Positions 37,837 to 46,007 of a stretch of DNA of 64,000 nucleotides are shown here, in pieces (the stretch's first letter is position 1; each line of letters starts with the position of its first letter). Under the pieces are notes generated by a model. That model was not told where the DNA came from, made no database searches, and worked only from the letters and a program-made list of their open reading frames with translations. The stretch is from DATJPR01 sp035506295 (GTDB lineage Bacteria > Bacteroidota > Ignavibacteria > UBA10030 > UBA6906). A program made the position numbers and the translations under genes. The stretch lies in contig DATJPR010000098.1 of NCBI GenBank assembly GCA_035506295.1, positions 12,263-76,262 of the forward strand, read 5' to 3'.

Positions 37837-39255
37837 CTATGCCGTTGTCCTGTACGTCCGCTGCTCGGGCTGGATGCCGAGCTGTTCCATCCGGTACCGC
37901 AGCTTCGACCGGGTGAGACCGAGGACTTTCGCTGCCTGGACCTGATTGCCGCCGACGATTTCCAGCGTCTTGAGGATCAGCTCCCGTATCACCTCGTTCA
38001 TCTGAATCCCCTTGGGGGGAATGTCAAGGATGAACTTCCTGCCGCCGAAATGATCGGGACCGACGATATTCGTGTCCGTAGATCGGAGGAAGGTGAACTG
38101 TTCCGGTGTGAGCTCAGGAGTATTGTTGAGAAGTACGACCCGTTCAATGGCATTGCGAAGCTCGCGGACGTTGCCTTTCCACGGCAGCCGCTCGAGAAAC
38201 TCCTCGGCATCAGGCGAGAGCTTCGGCGTGGGGCGGGTCAGCCGGCGGCTGTATTCCGTGAGAAACGATTCCGCGAGATCCTTGATGTCTTCAGGCCTGT
38301 TGCGCAACGGCGGGATCCGGATCGACGCGACGTTCAACCGGTAGAACAGATCTTCCCGGAACCGGCCCGCTTCGACTTCCCGGGCAAGCTCGCGGTTCGA
38401 AGCGGCGATCACCCGTACATCGACGCTGATCTCCTTCGTCCCGCCAAGCCGATAAAAACGTTTCTCCTCGAGAACGCGCAGGAGTTTGACCTGCATCTCC
38501 AGCGAGAGCTCACGGATCTCATCCAACAGGATCGTCCCGCCGTGCGAGAGCTCGAATTTTCCCTGCTTCATCCTTTCTGTCGCCCCCGTGAACGCCCCCT
38601 TTTCGTAACCGAAGAACTCGCTCTCCGCAAGTTCCTTCGGGATGGCGCCACAATTGAGCGTGACAAATGGCTTGTCGGCCCGCGCGCTCTTCTGATGGAT
38701 GAACCGGGCGATAACTTCCTTTCCCGTCCCGCTTTCCCCTTCGAGGAGCACCGTCGTGTTGTCGCCTTCGGCGAGCTTCTCGGCGGTCTCCAGTACCCTC
38801 CGGAGTCCGGCACTCGTCCCCACAATGGCGTTCCTCGGGTTCTCCCCTTCGAGCTGCTCCTGCAGCAGCTTCACTTTGGTCTGGAGAGACGCGTAGTTCA
38901 GGTTCTTCTCGATCAGCACACCGAGGTGGTTCAGATCGAATGGCTTGACTACGAAGTCCGCGGCTCCTTCCTTCATCGCCCTGACCGCAAGAGCGACATC
39001 GGAGTGGGCCGTCATCATGATCACGGGCGTATCCGCTCCTTCGGCGCGCATCCGGTTCAACAGCTGGATGCCGTTGATTTCCCCGATGTAAATGTCGAGA
39101 AGGATGAGGTCCGGCTTAGTCTCCGCGAGCTGCTGGAAAAACTCTTCGCCTTTGTTGCAGACGGAGACGGTGTAGTTCAGTTCGCCGAGGATTTTTCGGA
39201 GCGTGTTGGTCAGAATGACTTCGTCGTCACCGATGAGAATGCGCGCCTTCCCCAT
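37837..39255 (-). CDS. NtrC-family sigma-54 activator
   Basis: 472 residues. Receiver with phospho-Asp54, AAA+ domain with Walker A GESGTGKE (173-180), the sigma-54-contacting GAFTGA loop at 220-225, Walker B LLDE (243-246), and a Fis-type helix-turn-helix at about 425-462 (NQVQAAKVLGLTRSKLRYRM). The residue after DEI in the Walker B region is Arg248 where Gly is usual. With the kinase upstream it forms an NtrB/NtrC-like pair comparable to FlrB/FlrC or FleS/FleR. It is the only sigma-54 activator in the window. Confidence 0.97.
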   Translation of the reverse strand: MGKARILIGDDEVILTNTLRKILGELNYTVSVCNKGEEFFQQLAETKPDLILLDIYIGEINGIQLLNRMRAEGADTPVIMMTAHSDVALAVRAMKEGAADFVVKPFDLNHLGVLIEKNLNYASLQTKVKLLQEQLEGENPRNAIVGTSAGLRRVLETAEKLAEGDNTTVLLEGESGTGKEVIARFIHQKSARADKPFVTLNCGAIPKELAESEFFGYEKGAFTGATERMKQGKFELSHGGTILLDEIRELSLEMQVKLLRVLEEKRFYRLGGTKEISVDVRVIAASNRELAREVEAGRFREDLFYRLNVASIRIPPLRNRPEDIKDLAESFLTEYSRRLTRPTPKLSPDAEEFLERLPWKGNVRELRNAIERVVLLNNTPELTPEQFTFLRSTDTNIVGPDHFGGRKFILDIPPKGIQMNEVIRELILKTLEIVGGNQVQAAKVLGLTRSKLRYRMEQLGIQPEQRTYRTTA

Positions 39256-39279
39256 AGAAGGATCCCTCTCTTGTGATGG

Positions 39280-40932
39280 TCAGCAATGATCCGTGGCCGG
39301 CGGGAACACTAACCGAACGATCGTACCATGATCGGGTGCAGGCTCGACGGTGATTTCCGCATTGTGGCGGAGCATGATCTGCTTGGACATCGCGAGACCG
39401 AGGCCGGTGCCCTGGGCCTTCGATGTCCTGAAATGTTCGAACAAATGATCGTACTGTTCTTCGGTCATCCCCACACCCCGGTCCCGGACGGTCATGAGAA
39501 CGCACGGACAGGGCAGCGTCTGCCCGGGGACCGGTTCGTTGGTCAGCGAAGTCGAAACTTCGATGGCGCTCCCATCGTTGGAGGCGTCGATGGCGTTCTG
39601 CAGGACGTTGAGCATGACCTGTTGGATCTGCTTCGCGTCGACAAAAATGGGCGGAAGTGAATCCGTGAGGTGAGTGTCGATCTGCACTTTTCTCTGCTGC
39701 ACCGAGATCTTGAGAAACCCGAGCACCTGCGTCGCCAGGCCGTTGATGGATTCCGACCTCAGCACGGGAGGCGTGATGCGCGCGAGGCTGAGCGTGTTCT
39801 CCATGACCGACTCCACGCGGCGGGCGCCTTCCAGTGCGTCGCGGATGATGCCGCGTCCGATTTCGTCGAGATCGGACCGCTGCTGGAGAAATTGCAGGTT
39901 CAAGGTCACTGCCGCGAGAGGGTTCCGGATTTCATGGGCGATCCCTGCGGCGAGCCGGCCCATGAGCGACATCTTCTCCGCCTGCATGAGCTGTTCGCGC
40001 ATCTTCTTTTCCTCGGAGATGTCGCGGACGTAGAGCAGCACGCGATTTTCCTCCGGGCTTTTCAGCGGCCCCACCCCGACCTCGACATTCAGCGAGCGGC
40101 CTGCGCCGGTCTTCAGCACAGCCTCGCCCGAGGTGAACCCGCTCGCATCGAGCACGCGTGCGGAGAGATCGTCGCCGCTGAGGATCGGCAGCCCGGGGAG
40201 CGCGAGGAGCGCTTCGCGCGCGTAGCCGAGAAGGGCAATCCCCTGTTTGTTCGCGTCAAGGACTTTCCCGCTGGACCTGTCGACGATGAAGATGGCAATG
40301 CTGGCATTGTCAAACAGACTCCGATACCGGTCTTCGGAAGCCTGGATTTCCCGATTCTTGTTGACGAGAGTCTCCGCGTACATCTCCAGCTCCGCCATTT
40401 TCTCTTCGAGTTTCTTGATAATGATGGCGTGATGCTTCTCCAGAAACACTCTGTCGTCGATCTTCTCCTGGCGTTGCGGGGGCGGCGTCGTAAATCCGTA
40501 GTTCTCCTGCGCGAGCTCGTTGACCGCCTGGATGAGACTGCCCAGGCCGGCATACTTCACCACGTACCGATCGACGCCGATGCTCCTGGCAAAGTCCTGG
40601 TCGGCGCCGTCGATATAGTTTCCGGTGTAAATGATGAAGGGGATCTTCGCCGTCGGCGGTTTGGCTTTCACTTCTTTGCACAACTGGAACCCGTCGATCT
40701 TCGGCATCATCGCGTCGGCGACGATCAGATGCACCGGTGCCTTCTCGAGATACTGGAGCGCCTCAAGTCCGTTGCGACAGGGAACCGCTTCATAGCCGTT
40801 TTCCGACAATACGTCTTCGAGGAGGGAGAGGTTCTCAGGAACATCGTCGACAATCAAAACCCTCAGCGGGGTGGTTGGAGCCGCCGGCACTTGGCGAGGC
40901 ACCGATTGGTAGGATTCTTCGGCAGCTGGCAT
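39280..40932 (-). CDS. Sensor kinase: REC-PAS-HisKA-HATPase (partner of the NtrC-like regulator)
   Basis: 550 residues. N-terminal receiver (LIVDDVPENL, phospho-Asp73 in IVADAMMPKIDG), a coiled linker (about 165-200), PAS (about 200-320), HisKA with GIAHEIRNPLAAV and HATPase_c (GTGLGLAMSK). Soluble. The gene is 24 bases upstream of the activator, so the two are a cognate pair. No good Shine-Dalgarno precedes the ATG (ACCTCCTCGACCATC), so initiation may depend on the leader. Confidence 0.95.
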   Translation of the reverse strand: MPAAEESYQSVPRQVPAAPTTPLRVLIVDDVPENLSLLEDVLSENGYEAVPCRNGLEALQYLEKAPVHLIVADAMMPKIDGFQLCKEVKAKPPTAKIPFIIYTGNYIDGADQDFARSIGVDRYVVKYAGLGSLIQAVNELAQENYGFTTPPPQRQEKIDDRVFLEKHHAIIIKKLEEKMAELEMYAETLVNKNREIQASEDRYRSLFDNASIAIFIVDRSSGKVLDANKQGIALLGYAREALLALPGLPILSGDDLSARVLDASGFTSGEAVLKTGAGRSLNVEVGVGPLKSPEENRVLLYVRDISEEKKMREQLMQAEKMSLMGRLAAGIAHEIRNPLAAVTLNLQFLQQRSDLDEIGRGIIRDALEGARRVESVMENTLSLARITPPVLRSESINGLATQVLGFLKISVQQRKVQIDTHLTDSLPPIFVDAKQIQQVMLNVLQNAIDASNDGSAIEVSTSLTNEPVPGQTLPCPCVLMTVRDRGVGMTEEQYDHLFEHFRTSKAQGTGLGLAMSKQIMLRHNAEITVEPAPDHGTIVRLVFPPATDHC

Positions 40933-41021
40933 GATGGTCGAGGAGGTTGTTCAGAGTAAAGCAACTGTCGGAATATGTGCAGCACAAGTAACAATACTAG
41001 CCACGTGAACTCAATACGCTT

Positions 41022-41033
41022 AAATACGTATTT
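41022..41033. promoter_or_regulatory. Palindrome upstream of the kinase/activator unit
   Basis: AAATACGTATTT is a perfect 12-bp palindrome, and a further AATACG half-site lies 9-14 bases to its left. It sits about 90 bases before the kinase ATG, in a 277-base gap with no gene. It is a plausible operator, possibly for the LuxR-type regulator next door. I could not find a convincing sigma-54 or sigma-28 promoter here; a sigma-70-like TTGAGT further on is weak. Confidence 0.35.
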
Positions 41034-41209
41034 TCCTCTGATGATGGAATGAGCTGAGAATTTCGCGAAAAGTCTGGGCTCAGGAGATGCTATCAGGATA
41101 GCAAGACAAACGATGGCGAAAATGAGTCTACTGGAGGCTACAGCCTGATTCTGGATGTGTCGGGAGGGAAGGCCTACGTCCGTGTCTGGAGGCTCACGGG
41201 ATCAGGATT

Positions 41210-41890
41210 CTACCTGGGGATGATCACTATCCCGTTCTTGATGGCGTAGGTGACAAGACCTGAGCGGTCATGTATATCGAGTTTCTTCATAATGTTGTTG
41301 CAATGGGTATCCACAGTCCTCACCGAAATATGCAGTTGCTCGGCAACCTGCGTATGGGTCTCCCCCTCTGCGATGAGCTGGAGTATTTCCCGTTCGCGCG
41401 TGGTCAGCGGAGATCGCGGGACCAAGCGGGTGTCGTCCCCGTTCTTCGTCGGGTTTTCGTTCTTCAGATATTCTTCAAAGAGCGCCCTGGACACCGAGGA
41501 ACTGAAGTACGAACGGCCGTTGTGCACGGAACGGATCGCTTCGGAAAGTTCATCTGCCGTGGTATTCTTCAGGATGTAGCCGTTGGCACCTGAATGGACG
41601 ACCTCGAGGACATACTCGTCGTTGTCGAAGGCGCTGAGGGCAAGGATCTTCGCGTGAGGGACCTTTCGCCGTATCTGTTTGGCCGCCTCGAATCCGTTCA
41701 ACACCGGCATACCGATGTCCAGGAGGACGACATCAGGATCAAGTTTCACCGCAAGGTCCACAGCCTCTCTTCCATCGCCTGCCTCGCCGACAATGGACAG
41801 TTCGGGATTCAGCGAGAGCAAAGAAACAAGACCGCGCCGGACGATCGTATGGTCATCGGCCACGAGAAGAGTGATCTTGCCCGAAATCAT
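41210..41890 (-). CDS. NarL/FixJ-type response regulator (REC-LuxR HTH)
   Basis: 226 residues. Receiver with Asp12/Asp13, phospho-Asp58 (VLLDIGMPVLNG), Lys in YILKNTT, and a LuxR-type helix-turn-helix at about 165-220 (TTREREILQLIAEGETHTQV, RTVDTHCNNIMKKL). Its kinase is not adjacent, although five kinases are within 20 kb. It stands between the kinase/activator unit and flgM and may bind the palindrome at 41022-41033. Confidence 0.96.
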   Translation of the reverse strand: MISGKITLLVADDHTIVRRGLVSLLSLNPELSIVGEAGDGREAVDLAVKLDPDVVLLDIGMPVLNGFEAAKQIRRKVPHAKILALSAFDNDEYVLEVVHSGANGYILKNTTADELSEAIRSVHNGRSYFSSSVSRALFEEYLKNENPTKNGDDTRLVPRSPLTTREREILQLIAEGETHTQVAEQLHISVRTVDTHCNNIMKKLDIHDRSGLVTYAIKNGIVIIPR

Positions 41891-42014
41891 GAGGGAGGAA
41901 GGAGATCTTGGACGAATTCAGAGGCGAGAAGGAGCGTGCGCCCCAACGCCGCGTCCTGAAAGGTAGGATATTGCATGGGAACATACAACATCCCGCGCGG
42001 CAAGGACAAGGAAA

Positions 42015-42281
42015 TCACTCGGAGGGAAGGTTCCTGAGGTCTTTCAGGACTTCATCAGCGATTTTCTCCAACACCTGAGGCTGATTGTAGAACCCCGAGT
42101 CAACCCGGGATTGAATCTGGTCGAGTTTCTTTTGATTGTCCGCTTCCAGAAGCGAGCGCGCAGTCGTGGAGACCACGGCCCGGTCTTTCACTTCTTCCCC
42201 TTTTTTCCCGTTGGAACCACCCGATTTCCGTGAAGGGTCGATGGGGACAGCGCCTGACGATAGAATTTCGTTGATAGCCAT
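42015..42281 (-). CDS. flgM: Anti-sigma-28 factor FlgM
   Basis: 88 residues. The N-terminus is polar and disordered (SGGSNGKKGEEVKD), and the C-terminal helices (LLEADNQKKLDQIQSRVDSG, QVLEKIADEVLKDL) match the sigma-binding region of FlgM. FlgM blocks FliA until exported. It is the last gene of the filament operon behind the fliT-like gene (7-base gap). No fliA gene is in the window, although the sigma-28 promoter of flagellin is. Confidence 0.88.
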   Translation of the reverse strand: MAINEILSSGAVPIDPSRKSGGSNGKKGEEVKDRAVVSTTARSLLEADNQKKLDQIQSRVDSGFYNQPQVLEKIADEVLKDLRNLPSE

Positions 42282-42288
42282 AACAGCC

Positions 42289-42645
42289 TCAGTGCCTGTA
42301 GTGGGCGATCGCTTTTTCTTTTCTCAAATTCGCGAGACGCTCGGCAATCAGGTCCCTTTTTTGCTGAAGTTGAGCCAGGAGGACCGAGTTTTCGCGGTCG
42401 ATTGCTTTGATGAGTTGTAATGAACCCGGCGCCTGCTCACCCGGTCGATGGAGTCCCGAGTACTCTCCGAGCAAGGATTCCCGATGACCCATCAACTGCG
42501 TCACCTTGTCAAAATCCTCGCTTTCCGTGCTCCGTTCCATCGACTTCGTCAGGTCGAGAATCGATTGTAAGAGCTCTTCAACGGAGTTCCGATCGGAATC
42601 ATCCCGCCCGGCTCCGTATTCCATATGATGTTCAAGTTCCATCAT
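42289..42645 (-). CDS. FliT/FlgN-like flagellar export chaperone
   Basis: 118 residues, helical throughout (VEELLQSILDLTKSMERSTE, LLAQLQQKRDLIAERLANLR). Length, position between flaG and flgM near fliD, and helical hairpin profile fit FliT, the chaperone of the filament cap FliD, or FlgN, the chaperone of hook-filament junction proteins. The ATG overlaps the flaG stop as ATGA. Sequence conservation in this family is poor. Confidence 0.7.
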   Translation of the reverse strand: MMELEHHMEYGAGRDDSDRNSVEELLQSILDLTKSMERSTESEDFDKVTQLMGHRESLLGEYSGLHRPGEQAPGSLQLIKAIDRENSVLLAQLQQKRDLIAERLANLRKEKAIAHYRH

Positions 42646-43028
42646 TGCGTATGATCGTACAGGATCCCCACGAGTTCTTTGATGCGCGCCGCAATGCGCA
42701 GAACATCCTCCGGGGGGATCTGCCGGATGACTTCCTTCGTCGAATTATCAATGACCTTAATGACCGTTTTCCCCGTGTCTTTGTCAATGGAGAACGAGAT
42801 GTCCGTGCTGAACATCGCCATCGCATCGTTGAGTTCCTTCGCCAAGGAAGAAAGACTCGACGACTGCGTCTTGTCATTCTCGCTCGCCTTCTCCGTCTCG
42901 TTTTCCACGGCAGACCGGGACTCGTCGACCTGACCTGACATTCCCGGCTGTGCCGGTTCTCCCGTTTGCACGCGGGGACGGACTATATCAGGAATTGCCG
43001 TCGTCGATATCGGGGTGACTGCTTCCAT
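42642..43028 (-). CDS. flaG: FlaG family protein
   Basis: 128 residues. The C-terminal half (about 65-128) has the FlaG signature: LSFSIDKDTGKTVIKVIDN-like strand pair and TKEVIRQIPPEDVLRIAARI. FlaG limits filament length or is exported with flagellin in some bacteria. The N-terminal half is Ser/Glu-rich and probably disordered. It starts 32 bases behind fliD. Confidence 0.9.
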   Translation of the reverse strand: MEAVTPISTTAIPDIVRPRVQTGEPAQPGMSGQVDESRSAVENETEKASENDKTQSSSLSSLAKELNDAMAMFSTDISFSIDKDTGKTVIKVIDNSTKEVIRQIPPEDVLRIAARIKELVGILYDHTQ

Positions 43029-43060
43029 GCTTCACCTCCGTGTTGAGCACCTTCATTAAA

Positions 43061-44533
43061 TTATGAGCTTGTCGAGGCAAAATACGACAGCATCGTTTGC
43101 TGCGACTGTATTTGCTCAAGCAAGACCTCCAGCTGAGCATATTGGGTCCGGAACGCGTCCCCCTTCTTACTGATGTCTTCGTTCATCGACGTAATCCGAT
43201 CATTCATGCTCTTGATCTGGCTGTTGTACGTCGATGTGGTCATTTCGATGGATCCGCCGAGCGATGTGTACCGGTCGATCTGGGATTTCAGCTGCTGTGC
43301 GATACCGTTGCCCGCCGAGTTGGAGAACAGGTTCGAGATTTGCGTAACGTCGGTGTCGACGAGGTCGTCGAGCTTCGAGCTATCGCTGAGGGTCAAAGTT
43401 CCATCCGTACCGATGGTGATTCCCAGGGTCGACAGAAGTTTCGCTTTGCCCGAATCCAGCCCGGTCACTGCGCCGCCCACCATCTGCCTCAGTGTTGTCC
43501 GCAACGTGCGCGCAGAAGGGTCGTCAATGAGGGTCCCGCGGTTTGTCGTCTGCGTGCCGGTCGACGAATCTGTTTTGACGGTCGTCGAGGTGTTGGTGTT
43601 CAGATAGGAGATGACGGCGTTGTAGTTCGTGATGAACTGCGTGATCTGGGTCTTGATCGCCGAGTTGTCTGCGGCGACGGTGAGGGTCACGGGGCTGTCG
43701 GATGATGCCTGCTGACCCGTCAACGCCAGGGTGACTCCCTGCAATGCATCCTTCACGGTGTTCGACTCGCGTACCATGTCGATGCCGTCAAGCGAGAACT
43801 TTGCGTTCAGCGCATCGGCGGCCGCGCCGGATTTGGCAAACCCTGCACCGGCGGACGAGGAGGCGGTCCGGGCGGTGAAATCCACTGCGTTGAGGCCGAG
43901 GAACGACTGGAAGTCTCCGCTGAAGCTCGTGATCGCCGAAGAAGCGCCCGAGTTATCCGCACTGATCACCAGCCGCGAATGCACGCCGTCCACATTGACG
44001 ACCGAAGCCGAGATTTTTGAAGCCAGAACGGTATCCGCGTTGATCGCCTGGGCGATGGTGGTCAGAACATCCTTGTTGGAGGTCGAAGCGAGATTCACGT
44101 TGACCTGCCGGACGTCCGACGTTCCGACCTGGATCGAGAACGAATATGCGGTATTGGCGGAGAGACCGGAGTCTGCGGTGCCGTCAATGCTGGAAGAAAG
44201 GAGCATATCGTTGCTCGCCAGCTGGGACACCTTGAGCGAATGTGTCGCCTCCTGGGCGTACGACGTCGCCGTTGCCGTGGCCACCGTCGCGCTGGAGCTC
44301 GCGACAGCATACGTCAGAAATGGAGATAACGTCCCCTGATGCGCCATCGAGTTGATCGTCGTGGAAAGCGTTGAGAGCTTGGTCTTGAGCGACGACAGGG
44401 CGGTGACCTTCGCATTCAGATCGGAGACCTGGTTTTGCAGGCTTACCACCGGGCCCTGAAGGGTGGCTTCGTAATTCGCCACCAGGGAGTCGAGCCCGCT
44501 CGACGACGAAGAAACCGAAGAGACATCAGCCAT
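43061..44533 (-). CDS. fliD: Flagellar filament cap protein FliD
   Basis: 490 residues. Coiled N- and C-termini (LVANYEATLQGPVVSLQNQV; NSQIKSMNDRITSMNEDISK) flank Ala/Ser/Thr-rich domains, the standard HAP2 build with FliD_N and FliD_C domains. Assembles as an oligomer on the filament tip and folds flagellin. Follows fliS after 77 bases. Confidence 0.96.
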   Translation of the reverse strand: MADVSSVSSSSSGLDSLVANYEATLQGPVVSLQNQVSDLNAKVTALSSLKTKLSTLSTTINSMAHQGTLSPFLTYAVASSSATVATATATSYAQEATHSLKVSQLASNDMLLSSSIDGTADSGLSANTAYSFSIQVGTSDVRQVNVNLASTSNKDVLTTIAQAINADTVLASKISASVVNVDGVHSRLVISADNSGASSAITSFSGDFQSFLGLNAVDFTARTASSSAGAGFAKSGAAADALNAKFSLDGIDMVRESNTVKDALQGVTLALTGQQASSDSPVTLTVAADNSAIKTQITQFITNYNAVISYLNTNTSTTVKTDSSTGTQTTNRGTLIDDPSARTLRTTLRQMVGGAVTGLDSGKAKLLSTLGITIGTDGTLTLSDSSKLDDLVDTDVTQISNLFSNSAGNGIAQQLKSQIDRYTSLGGSIEMTTSTYNSQIKSMNDRITSMNEDISKKGDAFRTQYAQLEVLLEQIQSQQTMLSYFASTSS

Positions 44534-44610
44534 TGAGACACCTCAATAAAACTCGATGAAGGGACCTCGATCCCCGGGGGGGGCTCCCACCTGCCGCCCC
44601 ACGCAGGGAG

Positions 44611-44922
44611 TTACTGCAGATTATATGCTCTCACCCACGTTTCGCGCAGTTCCTCGAGGATTGCGAGGGCTGCAGGGTAATCGCGTTTCAGGATCTTTCC
44701 CTTGCAGTAGTCATAGAGTTTGAAGAGACCGAACGCGATTTCCCGATGGTCGAAATTGAGGGCGATGATCAATTCGTTGAGAGCCCGGTGCGCGAGCCTG
44801 GGGTCGTTCTTTTTGCAGCCGAGAATGGCGTAATCGTAGAGCCGCTGAATAACCTGGACGGGGGACAGATTCAGGAGTTGTTCTCTACCATATGCCGCTG
44901 CCGCGTGCGCCTGTGGTTGCAT
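44611..44922 (-). CDS. fliS: Flagellin chaperone FliS
   Basis: 103 residues, somewhat short against 120-135. Begins with the AYGREQLLNLSPVQVIQRLY motif and continues with YDYAILGCKKNDPRLAHRAL, the FliS pattern. Binds the C-terminus of flagellin and stops premature polymerisation. Lies between flagellin and fliD, as often. Confidence 0.94.
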   Translation of the reverse strand: MQPQAHAAAAYGREQLLNLSPVQVIQRLYDYAILGCKKNDPRLAHRALNELIIALNFDHREIAFGLFKLYDYCKGKILKRDYPAALAILEELRETWVRAYNLQ

Positions 44923-45003
44923 CGTGTTCTCCAGGAAATAAGCGGGGGAAGGGACCCGCGCACTCTTCCGTGCTTACGAATCCCCTCCCACCACGTTGCG
45001 AGA

Positions 45004-45795
45004 TTACCTGAACAGCGTCAAGAAGACCTGGTTGCCGGCATTCGCCTGGGCCAACTGGGTCGTCGCGGTCTGTTGAAGGATCTGCAGTTTGCTCACCTGG
45101 AGCTGCTCTTGCGCAATGTCTGCGTCGTAGATGCGGCTTTCGGCAGCCTGGATGTTCGTGATCGACGAATTGAGATTCTGTTCCTTCACACCAAGACGCT
45201 GGATGTAGGAACCGATGGTCTGCAGGGCGGATTCGACCTGAGTCACCGCAGTGTCCACACTCGCCGTGGAGACACTCGCTGAATCAACTGTCCCAAATGT
45301 CGCAGTATGGGCGTCAAATCCAACCGTCAGAGCCGTCCCATTGTCATCGACCTGATAGGACGCCGAGAAGGATGAGTTGAACAACAGCTTCCCGTTGAAG
45401 TTGGTGTGCGCGACGATGTCGTCGATTTCCGCCTTCAACTGGTTCACGTCGTTGGCAATCGCCGATTGATCCTGTGTAGGATCGGATGCCTCGACTTGCT
45501 TCTCCTTGATCGTCGTGTACAGATCCCGCATCGTCTGCAGGGACTGTTCGGCGGTGGAAAGCATGTTCTGCGCATCACCGACGTTGTTCACGGCTGCGCT
45601 CATCATACCCGCGCGGGCTTCCATCTGCTTCGCGATGGTGTATCCGGACGGATCATCACCAACCGAGTTAATGCGTTTGCCACTGGCCAGACGGAGCTGA
45701 TGAACACCCAGCTGGTTGTTGACATAGTTCAACGCATTCAGCGCATTGTACGCTGCGATTGGGGTATTAATGCGAGCACCCTCTACAGAAGCCAT
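45004..45795 (-). CDS. fliC: Flagellin (short form, D0/D1 only)
   Basis: 263 residues from ATG 45795, with GGAGGT just upstream. N-terminal D0/D1 (INTPIAAYNALNALNYVNNQ, LASGKRINSVGDDPSGYTIA) and C-terminal D1/D0 (AESRIYDADIAQEQLQ, ANAGNQVFLTLFR) are intact, and the central part (about 135-205) is short and Ser/Thr-rich. There is no bulky D2/D3. Such Ser/Thr-rich centres are typical O-glycosylation targets, which fits the adjacent sugar-transfer genes. Only one flagellin is present. Confidence 0.97.
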   Translation of the reverse strand: MASVEGARINTPIAAYNALNALNYVNNQLGVHQLRLASGKRINSVGDDPSGYTIAKQMEARAGMMSAAVNNVGDAQNMLSTAEQSLQTMRDLYTTIKEKQVEASDPTQDQSAIANDVNQLKAEIDDIVAHTNFNGKLLFNSSFSASYQVDDNGTALTVGFDAHTATFGTVDSASVSTASVDTAVTQVESALQTIGSYIQRLGVKEQNLNSSITNIQAAESRIYDADIAQEQLQVSKLQILQQTATTQLAQANAGNQVFLTLFR

Positions 45796-45872
45796 AACTA
45801 CCTCCATGTGATGAAGTGAACTATCGGGCTTCCATGCCCATTGTGTGCAGCTCTTTCGAGCTTCTACTCATA

Positions 45873-45899
45873 TTATCGGCAGGATCGGGCGAGACTTTA
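45873..45899 (-). promoter_or_regulatory. Sigma-28 (FliA) promoter of flagellin
   Basis: On the minus strand TAAAG (45895-45899) and GCCGATAA (45873-45880) are separated by 14 bases, the exact spacing of the consensus TAAAGTTT-N11-GCCGATAA, and both elements match perfectly. It lies about 75 bases before the flagellin start. Nothing else is evident in 45900-46007 except a weak hairpin. Confidence 0.93.
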
Positions 45900-46007
45900 G
45901 GAGAATTCAGAAGAGATTTTCGGCATAAGAGGGGGGAGAACGGTCAAAAGCCATGCGTTTTCGTGTTTCCGATCTGTGTGCGTGGTCTGTAACACACTCC
46001 CTTCACC

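Noticed and set aside
36424..39276. 950-codon + strand open frame opposite the kinase and NtrC-like genes
   Set aside because: It is an antisense shadow: the minus strand encodes clear AAA+, REC and PAS domains across the same bases, and the + frame has no recognisable domain.
45905..46007. Terminator after the glycan island
   Set aside because: Only a 5-bp GTGTG/CACAC stem without a following U-run could be found.
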